Shown in pieces: positions 35,592-44,324 of a DNA stretch of 64,000 nt; the first letter of the stretch is position 1, and every line of letters starts with the position of its first letter. The DNA is from Brevibacillus borstelensis (GTDB taxonomy: Bacteria; Bacillota; Bacilli; Brevibacillales; Brevibacillaceae), in NCBI RefSeq assembly GCF_003710865.1, contig NZ_RHHO01000021.1:1-64000 (forward strand), read 5' to 3'. Position numbers and translations under genes: made by a program. The notes below the pieces were generated by a model that made no database searches, was not told where the DNA came from, and was given only the letters and a program-made list of their open reading frames with translations.

Positions 35592-36491
35592 TTATGCTCT
35601 GCCCTGATCGGTCGCAGGCTTCAGCACACCGATATTTTGGGCTGCAGGCTGCTGATCCATCGGCAAGTCGTCCTGCTTTTCGTCCTTGCGCCATTTATAA
35701 AAAATGTAGGCCAAAACAGAGCCGTAGACCATTTCCTGAACCAGCTTCATGATGATGCCTCCGGTCCGTTGGTCAACAAAGGCGGTATACCCTTCGAACA
35801 ACTGTGGCGCATTCATGTAATGCTGATAAATCGGCTCTCCGGCAAAGATAATCAACGCACATGCCGGTGTGATCAAAATCCCGTTGGCAAACAAATACGC
35901 CATTTTTTTCAGGCCCGCGAGCTGCTCCGGTTGGCCTGGCAGCGGATTTACGATCGGCCACCACATACAGAAAGCCGTACAGAACAGGAAAGCGTGGAAA
36001 GCATTCATCGCATCGTGATTCAGAGAAGCGGTATCAAGAATGAACGGAACGTGGTAGAAAGACAGCAAAGCGTTGAAAACGACAGCCGCCACGATCGGTT
36101 TTGTGAAGATTCGCAGCAAGGCGTACATTCTCTTGTTGCTGAAAATCGCCGTCCACAGCCATCCCGGAATTCCTACCATCAAAAGCGGAGGCAATACAAA
36201 GAACAGGAGGGACATTTGAAGCATGTGCATGCTGAACAGGTAATGGTGTCCCACGTAGTTGATCGGACTGCCTGCACCCGCATAAAAAAACAGCATGGCC
36301 AAAACAAACAGCACCTTCTGTTTTGCCGTTGCCGGTTTTGAATCCGCAAAACGGTGACGCAGCGGCCCTGTTAGTGCAAAGTAAAGGATCGTCAGCAAAA
36401 TGGTAATCAAAATAACAGTCGGGCTCCACATATCAGAAAACGAACCAATCCCGCCATCAACGGGCGTTCCATGTTGGTGATGATCATGCAT
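35592..36491 (-). CDS. ctaG: Cytochrome oxidase assembly factor CtaG (caa3 type)
   Basis: The 299-residue, seven-helix protein belongs to the caa3_CtaG family, needed for a functional caa3 oxidase in B. subtilis and probably involved in copper delivery. It has a His-rich start (MHDHHQHG), HHYLFSMHMLQMSLLFFVLPPLL and NAFHAFLFCTAFCMWWPIVNP. ATG 36491 is taken as start; GGAGG lies 13 nt upstream, a little far, so the true start is uncertain. It is separated from ctaF by a sigma/anti-sigma pair, unlike the contiguous ctaCDEFG of Bacillus. Confidence 0.93.
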   Translation of the reverse strand: MHDHHQHGTPVDGGIGSFSDMWSPTVILITILLTILYFALTGPLRHRFADSKPATAKQKVLFVLAMLFFYAGAGSPINYVGHHYLFSMHMLQMSLLFFVLPPLLMVGIPGWLWTAIFSNKRMYALLRIFTKPIVAAVVFNALLSFYHVPFILDTASLNHDAMNAFHAFLFCTAFCMWWPIVNPLPGQPEQLAGLKKMAYLFANGILITPACALIIFAGEPIYQHYMNAPQLFEGYTAFVDQRTGGIIMKLVQEMVYGSVLAYIFYKWRKDEKQDDLPMDQQPAAQNIGVLKPATDQGRA

Positions 36492-36545
36492 CGGATTTTT
36501 CAATCCTCCTTTCATATTAGAAAGGGTGCCCTCTATACAATCTTC

Positions 36546-36551
36546 ATTATA
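36546..36551 (-). promoter_or_regulatory. Possible -10 box of the ctaG-DUF420 unit
   Basis: A perfect TATAAT on the minus strand lies 55 bp before the ctaG start and downstream of the anti-sigma terminator. No good -35 box is visible at 16-18 bp. Confidence 0.4.
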
Positions 36552-36612
36552 CCGTTAATTCAGCCCGACTTCCTCTCCTAAAAATGAACAATATGTTGAC
36601 AAACGAATATGG

Positions 36613-36672
36613 AAAAATCCCCTCCATGCCAACAGGAAGGAAGATGCAATTTCCTGTCTGCATAAAGGGGAT
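36613..36672 (-). terminator. Large branched terminator of the sigma/anti-sigma operon
   Basis: On the minus strand ATCCCC/GGGGAT encloses GCAT/ATGC and an inner ACAGGAA/TTCCTGT stem, a nested structure of about 56 nt, followed by five T. The 80 nt between it and the stop at 36754 show nothing else. Confidence 0.75.
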
Positions 36673-36753
36673 CTGCAATCAAATTTTGGCTGACTCATCG
36701 CTTTCTGTCAAACATTTGCCCGTGCCTGTCGTGACTATGCCTGGCCGCATCTC

Positions 36754-38421
36754 TTACTTTCCGGTCTGGATCGGGACCTCCCATTTTGCATCGTGATGCT
36801 CCGTATACTTTTTGTCGTAGGAGATGATCAGTTCCTTCGGCAGTTTTTTGACGCCCTTTAGGAGAAGTCCACCGTTAATATGAAGCTGTCCGTTTTCATA
36901 CTTTCTTTCATCGTTGAGGAATGCGCTATCGTATTTCTTGCCGCTTTCATCCGTAATGACTCCGAATGTGGACAAGGGGTTCATCGGTGCCGTTCCGTTC
37001 CCAATCGTAGCCTCGACTCTGACGATGTAATGATCAGGTTCGTCGGCTTGGTTCTTTTCATGCTGAAATGTGTAGCGATTGCCTTGTTCCTCTACCGTAA
37101 CCGGGGCTTTCTCAAGCTTCGCAAGGTCGAGCTTTGCCTGGAACGCTGCCGGCTCCTGTTTATAGACAGGGCCAAGCCTGAGAATCATGTTCTTCGTTTC
37201 GTCGATCGGTTGGAAGTAGTGGAAATCCCTTACGCTTTCCCCGATTTCCTCAGAAGGACGCCACTTGCTCCGTCTCGGATCGCTCATCAGATTTTTCCTC
37301 TCCCCGTCTTTTCCGTAAATAAAGCCAGGGGCCCAAGCTCCCAGAACAGAACCGTGTTCATCCACAAGCTCAAAGCTGTATTCCATCTCTTTTGTGTTCC
37401 GGTCAACGACCAGCTCGACACCGGTTGGCGCAAACGTAATCTGCTTGACGTCCAGCTTCAACCCTTGCGGAGTGGTATAGCTCTTGTTTACAGCATACGT
37501 TTTGGTCGCCGCTTTCGCTTTTTTGAGGTCCACCGGAACCTCCAGCTGCCAGTTTCCGTTTGTCTCGCCGATTTTTTTGATGTCGAATGCTACAATCAGC
37601 TCATCCGGAAGCCCTTTGCCGCCGTTCAGGCTGCTGAGATCGTGTACCAGCTCCATGTAAGGGCCATCTTCGTTCACGCCTTTACCCGTGCCTTTTCCCG
37701 TAAGCCCCCATTTCAAAGCTCCTTTTTCTGTCGAAGAATGCAAAACATTCCCTTGTTTATCCTTGATCGTGATTTGTCCTTTCTGATAAGCATCCCAGTG
37801 CGATTCCTTTTTATTGCTTTTATCCTTAATGGAAGTCAGAATGCATATGCGAAAGGGATCTGCTACTACCTCATGGACTGTCAGGGTAAACCCTTGGTCG
37901 GCAACACTTGCATTCGGTGTTTGGAGAAATCCTTTCTTGGCGGCTTCCTCAATGCCATCGTCACCCAGCCTGGTAAGCAGGCCGTTGCCCGCAACGCCCA
38001 CAGGCTCCGCTTTGTTCGTCGGACTGCTGGCAAATACGCCGTTCACATAAGTAGAAAACGTCGGTGAATACATCATGCCGCCGGAAATGACTACTGCCAA
38101 TGTCGCTGCGGCTATCGTTGTCTTTTTCATAATATCCAGACTCCTCTTTTTCCAAATAGGCAACTGCCTCGTATCGGCAGCCCGGTGCAGCATTTTCACT
38201 GGATGCGCGGGAAGGGCGCTGATGATCCTGCGGTCCAAATCCTCGGAAAGGGGTTCTTCCACGAGGGCCTTGCCCGCTTCCTCCAGCTCGTCGACCCATT
38301 GCTCCAACTGTCGTTGGCAGTGCTTGCAATGCTCGAAATGCTGCTCCAGCTTTCTTCTGTGTTCCGGAGATAGTTTGTCTTCCATGTAGTCGACCATGAG
38401 TTCTTGCGTCAGGCATTTCAA
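36754..38421 (-). CDS. Anti-sigma factor with zinc finger and DUF4179 domain
   Basis: A 555-residue single-pass protein. The N-terminal cytoplasmic zf-HC2-type finger (HFEHCKHC, residues 28-35) should hold the sigma factor. A membrane helix (about 102-120) is followed by a DUF4179 domain (about 125-260) and a second beta-rich domain (about 300-550) outside the cell. This plan is typical of Bacillota ECF anti-sigma factors that sense envelope conditions. It lies 13 nt after the sigma gene and shares its operon. Confidence 0.88.
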   Translation of the reverse strand: MKCLTQELMVDYMEDKLSPEHRRKLEQHFEHCKHCQRQLEQWVDELEEAGKALVEEPLSEDLDRRIISALPAHPVKMLHRAADTRQLPIWKKRSLDIMKKTTIAAATLAVVISGGMMYSPTFSTYVNGVFASSPTNKAEPVGVAGNGLLTRLGDDGIEEAAKKGFLQTPNASVADQGFTLTVHEVVADPFRICILTSIKDKSNKKESHWDAYQKGQITIKDKQGNVLHSSTEKGALKWGLTGKGTGKGVNEDGPYMELVHDLSSLNGGKGLPDELIVAFDIKKIGETNGNWQLEVPVDLKKAKAATKTYAVNKSYTTPQGLKLDVKQITFAPTGVELVVDRNTKEMEYSFELVDEHGSVLGAWAPGFIYGKDGERKNLMSDPRRSKWRPSEEIGESVRDFHYFQPIDETKNMILRLGPVYKQEPAAFQAKLDLAKLEKAPVTVEEQGNRYTFQHEKNQADEPDHYIVRVEATIGNGTAPMNPLSTFGVITDESGKKYDSAFLNDERKYENGQLHINGGLLLKGVKKLPKELIISYDKKYTEHHDAKWEVPIQTGK

Positions 38422-38434
38422 GTGGATTCCCTCC

Positions 38435-38974
38435 TTATTTTTCGCTTTTGCTCAGGCGGTCTCGAAGCTTTCTTCTCGCGTGGGAAAGGCGCATCCTCAC
38501 CGTATCGACAGACAGCGACAATCTGCTGCTGATCTCCCTGTAGCTCAAAAATTGGAGATAGTGCATATCCAGCAGCGTCCCGTAGTCTTTATTCAGCGCC
38601 ATGATTTGCTGCCGCAAAGCGACCCGTTGCTCTTTTTCCAAAAAAACTTCCTCCGGGATCGGAGATTCGTCCTTCAGTTCACTGCTCACCTCGGCTACAC
38701 CAGGCATTCGTTTTCGCTTTCGCAATTCGTCAATGCCCCGGTTCATGGCGATTCGATAGAGCCAGGCCGAAAAGGAGTGTCCCGGTCGATAGTCGGGCAG
38801 ACTGTAGTACGCCTTGATAAACACTTCCTGCACGATGTCCTCGACTTCATGGGAATGCCCCATCGCTTTTCGCAGAATCGAAGCGACTTTTCCCTTATAC
38901 CTGTTGACGATCAGAGCATAAGCTTCTTTGTTTCCTTGAAGTACCTCCGCAATGATCTCCCGATCGTCCTGCAT
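38435..38974 (-). CDS. ECF RNA polymerase sigma factor
   Basis: The 179-residue sigma factor has region 2 (HEVEDIVQEVFIKAYYSLPDY, then SAWLYRIAMNRGIDELRKRKR) and region 4 (LLDMHYLQFLSYREISSRLSLSVDTVRMRLSHARRKLR). It resembles the SigW/SigM-like group in plan. ATG 38974 follows GAGGAGG; a leader hairpin (38990-39021) sits just before that site and may modulate translation. It is placed between the oxidase structural genes and ctaG, so a link to respiratory stress is possible but unproven. Confidence 0.93.
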   Translation of the reverse strand: MQDDREIIAEVLQGNKEAYALIVNRYKGKVASILRKAMGHSHEVEDIVQEVFIKAYYSLPDYRPGHSFSAWLYRIAMNRGIDELRKRKRMPGVAEVSSELKDESPIPEEVFLEKEQRVALRQQIMALNKDYGTLLDMHYLQFLSYREISSRLSLSVDTVRMRLSHARRKLRDRLSKSEK

Positions 38975-38989
38975 GTTTTTACCTCCTCG

Positions 38990-39021
38990 CAAAAAGGTTG
39001 CTGCGCAGCCGTACCTTTTTG
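38990..39021 (-). promoter_or_regulatory. Leader hairpin at the sigma ribosome site
   Basis: On the minus strand CAAAAAGGT and ACCTTTTTG form a 9-bp stem, with an inner GCTG/CAGC, ending right before the GAGGAGG of the sigma gene. It could limit ribosome access. Confidence 0.5.
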
Positions 39022-39101
39022 GTTGTACACTACTATAGACGAAAAAGGGAGCTGCCCCCTCTCATAAAAAATTTTAAAGTAGGGAAATTTGTTCATGGTA
39101 C

Positions 39102-39131
39102 AAAAAAATTCATGTCACCTTTTGACATGAA
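39102..39131 (-). terminator. Second terminator after the oxidase operon
   Basis: On the minus strand TTCATGTCA and TGACATGAA form a 9-bp stem with a 5-nt loop, followed by seven T. It lies 62 nt beyond the first terminator and shields the sigma operon from oxidase transcripts. Alternatively it is an attenuator in a long sigma leader. Confidence 0.8.
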
Positions 39132-39192
39132 CAAGCTATTGACGGAGTATAACAGAGCCGTTTTCAAGAAGACTCTTTTTCTCCACAGAATC

Positions 39193-39229
39193 AAAAAAAA
39201 GAAGCAGACGAAATTTCGTCTGCCTCTTC
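39193..39229 (-). terminator. Terminator of the ctaCDEF operon
   Basis: On the minus strand GAGGCAGACGAAA pairs with TTTCGTCTGCTTC, followed by eight T, starting just after the ctaF stop. Strong. Confidence 0.93.
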
Positions 39230-39234
39230 TCTTT

Positions 39235-39549
39235 TTACCACCAAACCCAGAATACGAACACGATAATCGCGATCAGGATAAAGGTCAATCCGGCGAAAAT
39301 CGAAATTCGTGCAAACTCGTGTCCCTTTTGGTCCATGTGCATCCAGAAGAACAACTGGAACAGCGCCTGGACAAATGCGAGACCGACGATAAACGGAACC
39401 GTAAATCCGACCGGAATCGCTTCAAAAGCTACAGCGGCAAATGCCAGTGCGGTCAAGACGAGAGATGCAATAAACGCAATGACATGCTTTTTCGCACCAT
39501 CGTGCTTTACCTTGGGCTTACGCGGTTCATCATGTACATGTGCTCCCAT
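39235..39549 (-). CDS. ctaF: Cytochrome c oxidase subunit IV
   Basis: The 104-residue subunit IV has a short hydrophilic start (HVHDEPRKPKVKHDG) and three membrane helices with FVQALFQLFFWMHMDQKG, typical of the caa3/aa3 quinol and cytochrome c oxidase small subunit. ATG 39549 follows AGGTGG and lies 4 nt after the ctaE stop; the longer frame is unlikely. It stabilises the complex rather than carrying cofactors. Confidence 0.94.
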   Translation of the reverse strand: MGAHVHDEPRKPKVKHDGAKKHVIAFIASLVLTALAFAAVAFEAIPVGFTVPFIVGLAFVQALFQLFFWMHMDQKGHEFARISIFAGLTFILIAIIVFVFWVWW

Positions 39550-39553
39550 CGTC

Positions 39554-40180
39554 TTATCCCACCTTTCCACCGATCATACCCATGAGATATACCACGGTAA
39601 AGATGAATACCCACACGACGTCAATGAAGTGCCAGTACAGGCTGGCTACGTAAAACTTCGGAGCCGTTACCACTGTCAGACCTTTTTTCACGGTCTGCAG
39701 TTGAACGGTCAAGATCCAGAGAATCCCGAATGCCACGTGAGCTCCGTGGAATCCGACCAGCGTATAGAAGGCCGATCCAAATGCACCGGAAGTCATTTTA
39801 TGTCCCATGTGGACGTAGTGCATAAACTCGTAAATCTCCAAAGCCAGGAAGCCGAGGCCAAGGATAACCGTGACAGTCATCCAGGCTTGCATTTTTTTCA
39901 GGTCTTTCTTGTGCAAGGCCAGAACCGCAAACACGCTGGTAAGCGAACTGGTCAAAAGGAGCAAGGTAGCCAACGCCACAAGCGGCATATCGAACAGCTG
40001 CTGGGAGGTTGGCCCGCCATTTGTCTGGTCGCGCAGCGCGATAAACGTCGCAAACAGCGAACCGAACAGGACGGTCTCTCCACCAAGGAAGAGCCAGAAG
40101 CCGAGAATCTTGTTCTTGCCTTCAAGGGTGGCTTTTTCCGGTTCATCAGGCAGAACCGCATTTACGTGATGGGTCGCCAT
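39554..40180 (-). CDS. ctaE: Cytochrome c oxidase subunit III
   Basis: The 208-residue five-helix subunit III. Conserved parts are KNKILGFWLFLGGETVLFGSLFATF, ALEIYEFMHYVHMGHKMTSGAFGSAFYTLVGFHGAHVAFG and YWHFIDVVWVFIFTVVYLM. Its start overlaps the ctaD stop in TAATG, so the two are translated together. Confidence 0.96.
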   Translation of the reverse strand: MATHHVNAVLPDEPEKATLEGKNKILGFWLFLGGETVLFGSLFATFIALRDQTNGGPTSQQLFDMPLVALATLLLLTSSLTSVFAVLALHKKDLKKMQAWMTVTVILGLGFLALEIYEFMHYVHMGHKMTSGAFGSAFYTLVGFHGAHVAFGILWILTVQLQTVKKGLTVVTAPKFYVASLYWHFIDVVWVFIFTVVYLMGMIGGKVG

Positions 40181-42024
40181 TACGCCTTAACCCCCTTTTC
40201 TTCGATTTCATCTGGTTCGATATGGTAGCCAGGGTCGTCTTTCAAAGAACGCATCAGCATGCATCCGAACGTAATTACCATACCAATTCCGACTACAACG
40301 TAATTGTGGTACATGAAACCGTAACCTGCGATGAACAGGCCCAGAGACATGATGAACGGCAGGAAGGAGCCATTCGGCATATGAATCGAACCAAGCGGTT
40401 CTGCGTAAGTCATGCCTTTGTTGCCAGCCATTTTTTCTACCCACAGGGCATCCAGACCGCGAACAAGCGGAGTTTGCGCAAAGTTGTACTCCGGCGGCGG
40501 AGAAGGAATCGACCATTCCAGCGTACGGCCATCCCACGGATCCGCAGGCGCGCGCTTGGAGCTCTTCGCGGAAACGTATGCATTGACAAGGAAGAGAATC
40601 GTACCGATCGTCATTCCGAAGACACCGATGGTACTGATAAAGTTGCCCAGTTCCAGACCTTGGCCAGCCAGGTACGTAAATACGCGACGCGGCATACCCA
40701 TCAGGCCGAGGAAGTGCTGCGGGAAGAAGGTCAGGTGGAACCCGATAAAGAAGGTCCAGAAGTTCCATTTCCCGAGCGTTTCATTCAGCATTTTGCCGAA
40801 CATTTTTGGCCACCAGTAGTAAAGACCGGCGAACAGACCGAATACGAGACCACCAACGATTACGTAGTGGAAGTGAGCAACTACGAAGTAGCTGTCATGG
40901 TATTGGTAGTCAGCAGGCGGAACCGCGAGCATAACCCCTGTCATACCACCAATTGTAAAGGTCGGGATAAAACCAACAGCAAACAGGTTTGCGGTAGGGA
41001 AGCGAATTTGCCCGCCCCACATCGTCAAGAGCCAGTTGAAGATCTTGATACCGGTCGGAACGGCAATCAGCATCGTTGCCAGACCGAACAAGGTGTTGGC
41101 GATCGGACCCATACCAGTCGTAAACATGTGGTGCGCCCACACCATGAAGCCAAGGAAACCAATCAGTGCTGTCGCAAATACCATGGAGCTGTAACCAAAC
41201 AGGCGCTTTCTGGAGAAGGTACTTACTACCTCGGAAATGATACCGAAGGCAGGAAGAATCAGAATGTACACTTCGGGGTGACCGAAGATCCAGAACAGAT
41301 GCTGCCAGATAACAACGTTACCACCTGCATCAGGGTTGAAGAACGCTGCCCCGAACAGACGGTCGAACATCAGAAGTACAAGGCCGACGGTAATCGCCGG
41401 GAAAGCAAACAGGATCAATCCGGATGTCACGAAGGACGCCCAGGTGAACAGCGGCATGCGCATGAAGGTCATGCCCGGTGCACGCATGTTGATGATGGTT
41501 ACCAGGAAGTTGATACCACCGATCAGGGTACCCAGACCTGCGATCTGCAGACCGAGTACGTAGAAGTCGATCCCGAATCCACTATATTGATTCAAAGCAA
41601 GAGTTGCGTAGGACGTCCAACCGGCATCCGGCGCGCCGCCGAGGAACCAGCTTGTATTGATAAGGACGCCCCCGAAGAAGAAGAGCCAGAAACCGAGTGC
41701 GTTCACAAACGGGAACGCAACGTCCCTCGCACCGATCTGAAGAGGTACGATCGCGTTCATCAGTGCAAAGATCACCGGCATCGCTGCCAGGAAGATCATC
41801 GTAGTTCCGTGCATGGTGATCAGTTCGTTAAACGTCTTCGCACCGACCACTTGGAGCTCTGGATACATTAATTGCAAGCGAATAAGCAGGGCTTCAAGAC
41901 CGCCGGCCAAGAAGAAGATCCCACCGGCGATCAGGTACAGAATGCCGATTTTCTTATGGTCCACGGTAGTGAGCCAATCAGCGATTCCCGACCGCTTGGG
42001 TGCATGAGAAGCATGTGCAGACAC
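40180..42024 (-). CDS. ctaD: Cytochrome c oxidase subunit I
   Basis: The 614-residue catalytic subunit holds heme a and the heme a3-CuB site where oxygen is reduced while protons are pumped. Present are the heme a ligand in MHGTTMIFLAAMP, the CuB and crosslink motif GHPEVYILILPAFG, HHMFTTG, and the paired ligand region HFHYVIVGG. The length with an extended C-terminus is typical of caa3 subunit I. It starts at GTG 42024 after GAGGT. Confidence 0.97.
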   Translation of the reverse strand: MSAHASHAPKRSGIADWLTTVDHKKIGILYLIAGGIFFLAGGLEALLIRLQLMYPELQVVGAKTFNELITMHGTTMIFLAAMPVIFALMNAIVPLQIGARDVAFPFVNALGFWLFFFGGVLINTSWFLGGAPDAGWTSYATLALNQYSGFGIDFYVLGLQIAGLGTLIGGINFLVTIINMRAPGMTFMRMPLFTWASFVTSGLILFAFPAITVGLVLLMFDRLFGAAFFNPDAGGNVVIWQHLFWIFGHPEVYILILPAFGIISEVVSTFSRKRLFGYSSMVFATALIGFLGFMVWAHHMFTTGMGPIANTLFGLATMLIAVPTGIKIFNWLLTMWGGQIRFPTANLFAVGFIPTFTIGGMTGVMLAVPPADYQYHDSYFVVAHFHYVIVGGLVFGLFAGLYYWWPKMFGKMLNETLGKWNFWTFFIGFHLTFFPQHFLGLMGMPRRVFTYLAGQGLELGNFISTIGVFGMTIGTILFLVNAYVSAKSSKRAPADPWDGRTLEWSIPSPPPEYNFAQTPLVRGLDALWVEKMAGNKGMTYAEPLGSIHMPNGSFLPFIMSLGLFIAGYGFMYHNYVVVGIGMVITFGCMLMRSLKDDPGYHIEPDEIEEKGVKA

Positions 42025-42077
42025 GGTTTTACCTCCTTTTTAGCGTCACTGCCTCATGACGATTCCATTCATTAACT

Positions 42078-43109
42078 TTATCTTTTTATTTCCTGTACTT
42101 TGAGCGTAGACATGTACTCAACCAGCGAATTGATTTGATCTTCGCTCAGGTTCAGATTTGGCATGTTGTTGCCCGGCTTTTCTTTTTGCGGATCTCTCAG
42201 CCATTTGGCCAAGTGTTCAGCATCGTTAGGCATGATACCGGCTACGCGTTGGCGATCGGCGAAGTTTGTCAGGTTCGGCCCCAGTTTTCCGCCTTTGCCT
42301 GCGACAGCGTGACAGCCCAAGCAGCTCTTTTCGAAGATTTGTTGTCCTTGGACAGCGTTTGCAGAAGCTGGCGCTGCAGGTTCTGCAGATTGAACGCCCT
42401 TCATTTTTTCTGCCCAGGCAGCAAATTCGTCTTGTTCCAGGACGTCAACCTTGAAGTCCATCAATGCGTGAGACGCTCCACAGAGCTCTGCGCATTTTCC
42501 GTAGAAGACACCGGTTCTGTCAGCTTGCAGCCACATTTTGTTTTCCAGTCCCGGGTTGGTGTCGATCTTTCCGCCGAGTGCAGGGATCCAGAATGCGTGC
42601 ATAACGTCAGCAGATGTCAAAGTGAACTGGACTTTTTGATTGACAGGCAATACCAGGTCTTGCGCTGTAGATACGCCAAGGTCCGGATACTCGAATTCCC
42701 ACCAGAACTGGTGAGCGGTTACACGAACTTGAAGCGCTTCATCTTTGTTGTATTCTTTACCAAGAGTAAATCCTGTAGTAACAGTTGGTACTGCCATTAC
42801 GATGAGCAGCAGGAACGGAATGACCGTCCAAATGATCTCCAGAGTATGGCTGCCTTCCACTTGTTTGGGAATGCCTTCCTGTCCTGGACGCTTGCGGTAA
42901 CGAATAAGTACGTAGGTGAGGATCAGCATAACGACGATAAAGACCCCGATCATGATGGAAGCCGACAGCTTCATCAAGTCGAATTGCATGGCTGCAACCG
43001 GCCCCTGCGGCTGAAGTGCAGAGAGCTCTCTCATGCCGCAACCGGAGAGCGTCAGCGCCAGCAACCCAAACAGGAAAAGCTGACGCCATGATTGTTGCCA
43101 ACTCTTCAT
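42078..43109 (-). CDS. ctaC: Cytochrome c oxidase subunit II with fused cytochrome c
   Basis: The 343-residue subunit II shows that this is a caa3 oxidase: a lipobox (LTLSGC), two membrane helices, the CuA domain with HAFWIPALGGKID and CAELCGASHALM, then a linker and a C-terminal cytochrome c domain with CLGCH heme attachment and a Met ligand region (NNMPNLNLSEDQI). It accepts electrons from soluble or bound cytochrome c and passes them to ctaD. It is first in the ctaCDEF operon; the 340-bp upstream gap carries its promoter region. Confidence 0.97.
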   Translation of the reverse strand: MKSWQQSWRQLFLFGLLALTLSGCGMRELSALQPQGPVAAMQFDLMKLSASIMIGVFIVVMLILTYVLIRYRKRPGQEGIPKQVEGSHTLEIIWTVIPFLLLIVMAVPTVTTGFTLGKEYNKDEALQVRVTAHQFWWEFEYPDLGVSTAQDLVLPVNQKVQFTLTSADVMHAFWIPALGGKIDTNPGLENKMWLQADRTGVFYGKCAELCGASHALMDFKVDVLEQDEFAAWAEKMKGVQSAEPAAPASANAVQGQQIFEKSCLGCHAVAGKGGKLGPNLTNFADRQRVAGIMPNDAEHLAKWLRDPQKEKPGNNMPNLNLSEDQINSLVEYMSTLKVQEIKR

Positions 43110-43449
43110 ACCAATGAACCCCTCTTTCTTTCATGTTGATTACGCCCTGTCGTATGTACGGCGGGAGCGTATATTTCGTACTCCTCCGCTGCCAATAAAT
43201 AGTCGGAGTTGCTACTTTCCTCCACTATGATAACCAATAGCGAAAAGGAATAGCAACATCGGTTTAAAGACATTTAAAGAAGGAGTAAGGGCCGCAGTAA
43301 AATACTACCTTTGCGATTAACTCTTTCAGTATACATAAATTTATCTGAATATCGGAGTCCATTTGTTATAATTCTGTTAACAAATTTATGAACATTTTCG
43401 TAAAGTTTACTACCAGCAGACGGATATTCAGGTAGTAGAAGGGAGAAAT
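43110..43449. promoter_or_regulatory. Divergent promoter region of ctaC and the SDR gene
   Basis: No gene is seen. Toward the SDR gene, TGTTATAAT at 43364-43372 is an extended -10. Toward ctaC, a TATACT box occurs on the minus strand at 43328-43333, giving a long leader of over 200 nt. The region around it is unusually AT-rich. Further control of ctaC by redox or carbon regulators cannot be judged by eye. Confidence 0.5.
43408..43437. promoter_or_regulatory. Inverted repeat before the SDR gene
   Basis: TACTACC (43408-43414) and GGTAGTA (43431-43437) form a 7-bp inverted repeat between the extended -10 at 43364-43372 and the start codon. It may be an operator or leader hairpin. Confidence 0.4.
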
Positions 43450-44319
43450 GTGATAGTTTTGGCTACCAACACATCCAAACGAATCGCTTTCCTTACAGGA
43501 AGTTCCAGCGGTTTTGGGCTGCACACCTCTGTCGCTCTCGCCAAAGCGGGCTTCTTCGTCATCGCCACGATGCGGGACATCTCAAAGCGTGAAGAGCTTG
43601 ACAAGCTGGCTGCCCAAAATGGCGTAACCGACTGTCTGGAAGTCGTGCAAATGGACGTGACCCGGCCTGACGAAGTCATAGCTGCAGTCTCCGGCGTGCT
43701 CGCGCGTCATCAAAACATTGATTTGCTCGTGAACAACGCGGGCTTTGCCTGCGGCGGCTTTGTCGAAGAAATCGGGCTTGCCGCATGGCGGGAGCAATTT
43801 GAAGTCAACGTGTTCGGATTGATTTGCGTGACACAGGCCGTTTTGCCCCATATGCGCGAACGCCAATACGGCACGATCATCAACATAAGCAGCATCAGCG
43901 GGCGAATCGGCTTTCCCGGTTTGGCCGCCTATGCCGCTTCCAAGCATGCGGTGGAAGGCTTCAGCGAGTCGCTCCGTCTGGAGATGCTCCCGCATGGCAT
44001 CAATGTCGTCCTGGTCGAGCCGGGCTCGTACAAGACAAGCATCTGGGAAAAGGGACTCGGAAATGCCCCCTCTCGCCCCGCTTCTCCCTACAGCAGGCAA
44101 ATGGAGTCCCTGACAACTATGGTAACCAAAATAGCCGAGCGGGCCCCTGCCCCGGATGAAGTGGTAGAAGTAATCGTTCGCGCGGCTCTGGCTCCACGGC
44201 CTTCCTTCCGCTACCCTGTCGGGAGCGGGGTCAGGCTTTCCATCCTCGCCAAGCAGTGGCTTCCCTGGCGCTGGTTTGAGACGCTGGTGAATAAGCGGAT
44301 GCGGCCGCCTCGTTCATGA
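43450..44319 (+). CDS. Short-chain dehydrogenase/reductase
   Basis: The 289-residue classical SDR has the cofactor motif TGSSSGFG, NNAG, the catalytic Ser in NISSISG and the Tyr-x-x-x-Lys pair in YAASKHAVEG. Arg at the end of the second strand (TMRDISKREE) suggests NADPH preference. The substrate is unknown; it may be a keto or lipid-like compound. GTG 43450 has GGGAG only 4 nt before it. Its stop codon overlaps that of the convergent transporter gene. Confidence 0.88.
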   Translation: MIVLATNTSKRIAFLTGSSSGFGLHTSVALAKAGFFVIATMRDISKREELDKLAAQNGVTDCLEVVQMDVTRPDEVIAAVSGVLARHQNIDLLVNNAGFACGGFVEEIGLAAWREQFEVNVFGLICVTQAVLPHMRERQYGTIINISSISGRIGFPGLAAYAASKHAVEGFSESLRLEMLPHGINVVLVEPGSYKTSIWEKGLGNAPSRPASPYSRQMESLTTMVTKIAERAPAPDEVVEVIVRAALAPRPSFRYPVGSGVRLSILAKQWLPWRWFETLVNKRMRPPRS

Positions 44320-44324
44320 GGCGG
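44305..44324. terminator. Hairpin at overlapping convergent stops
   Basis: CCGCCTC and GAGGCGG form a 7-bp stem whose loop and arm hold the sequence TCATGA. That palindrome supplies the stop codons of both convergent genes. No T tract is present on either strand. Confidence 0.45.

Noticed and set aside
40222..41871. 549-codon ORF opposite ctaD
   Set aside because: It is an antisense shadow with unnatural His/Arg/Gln-rich composition. ctaD is unmistakable on the other strand.
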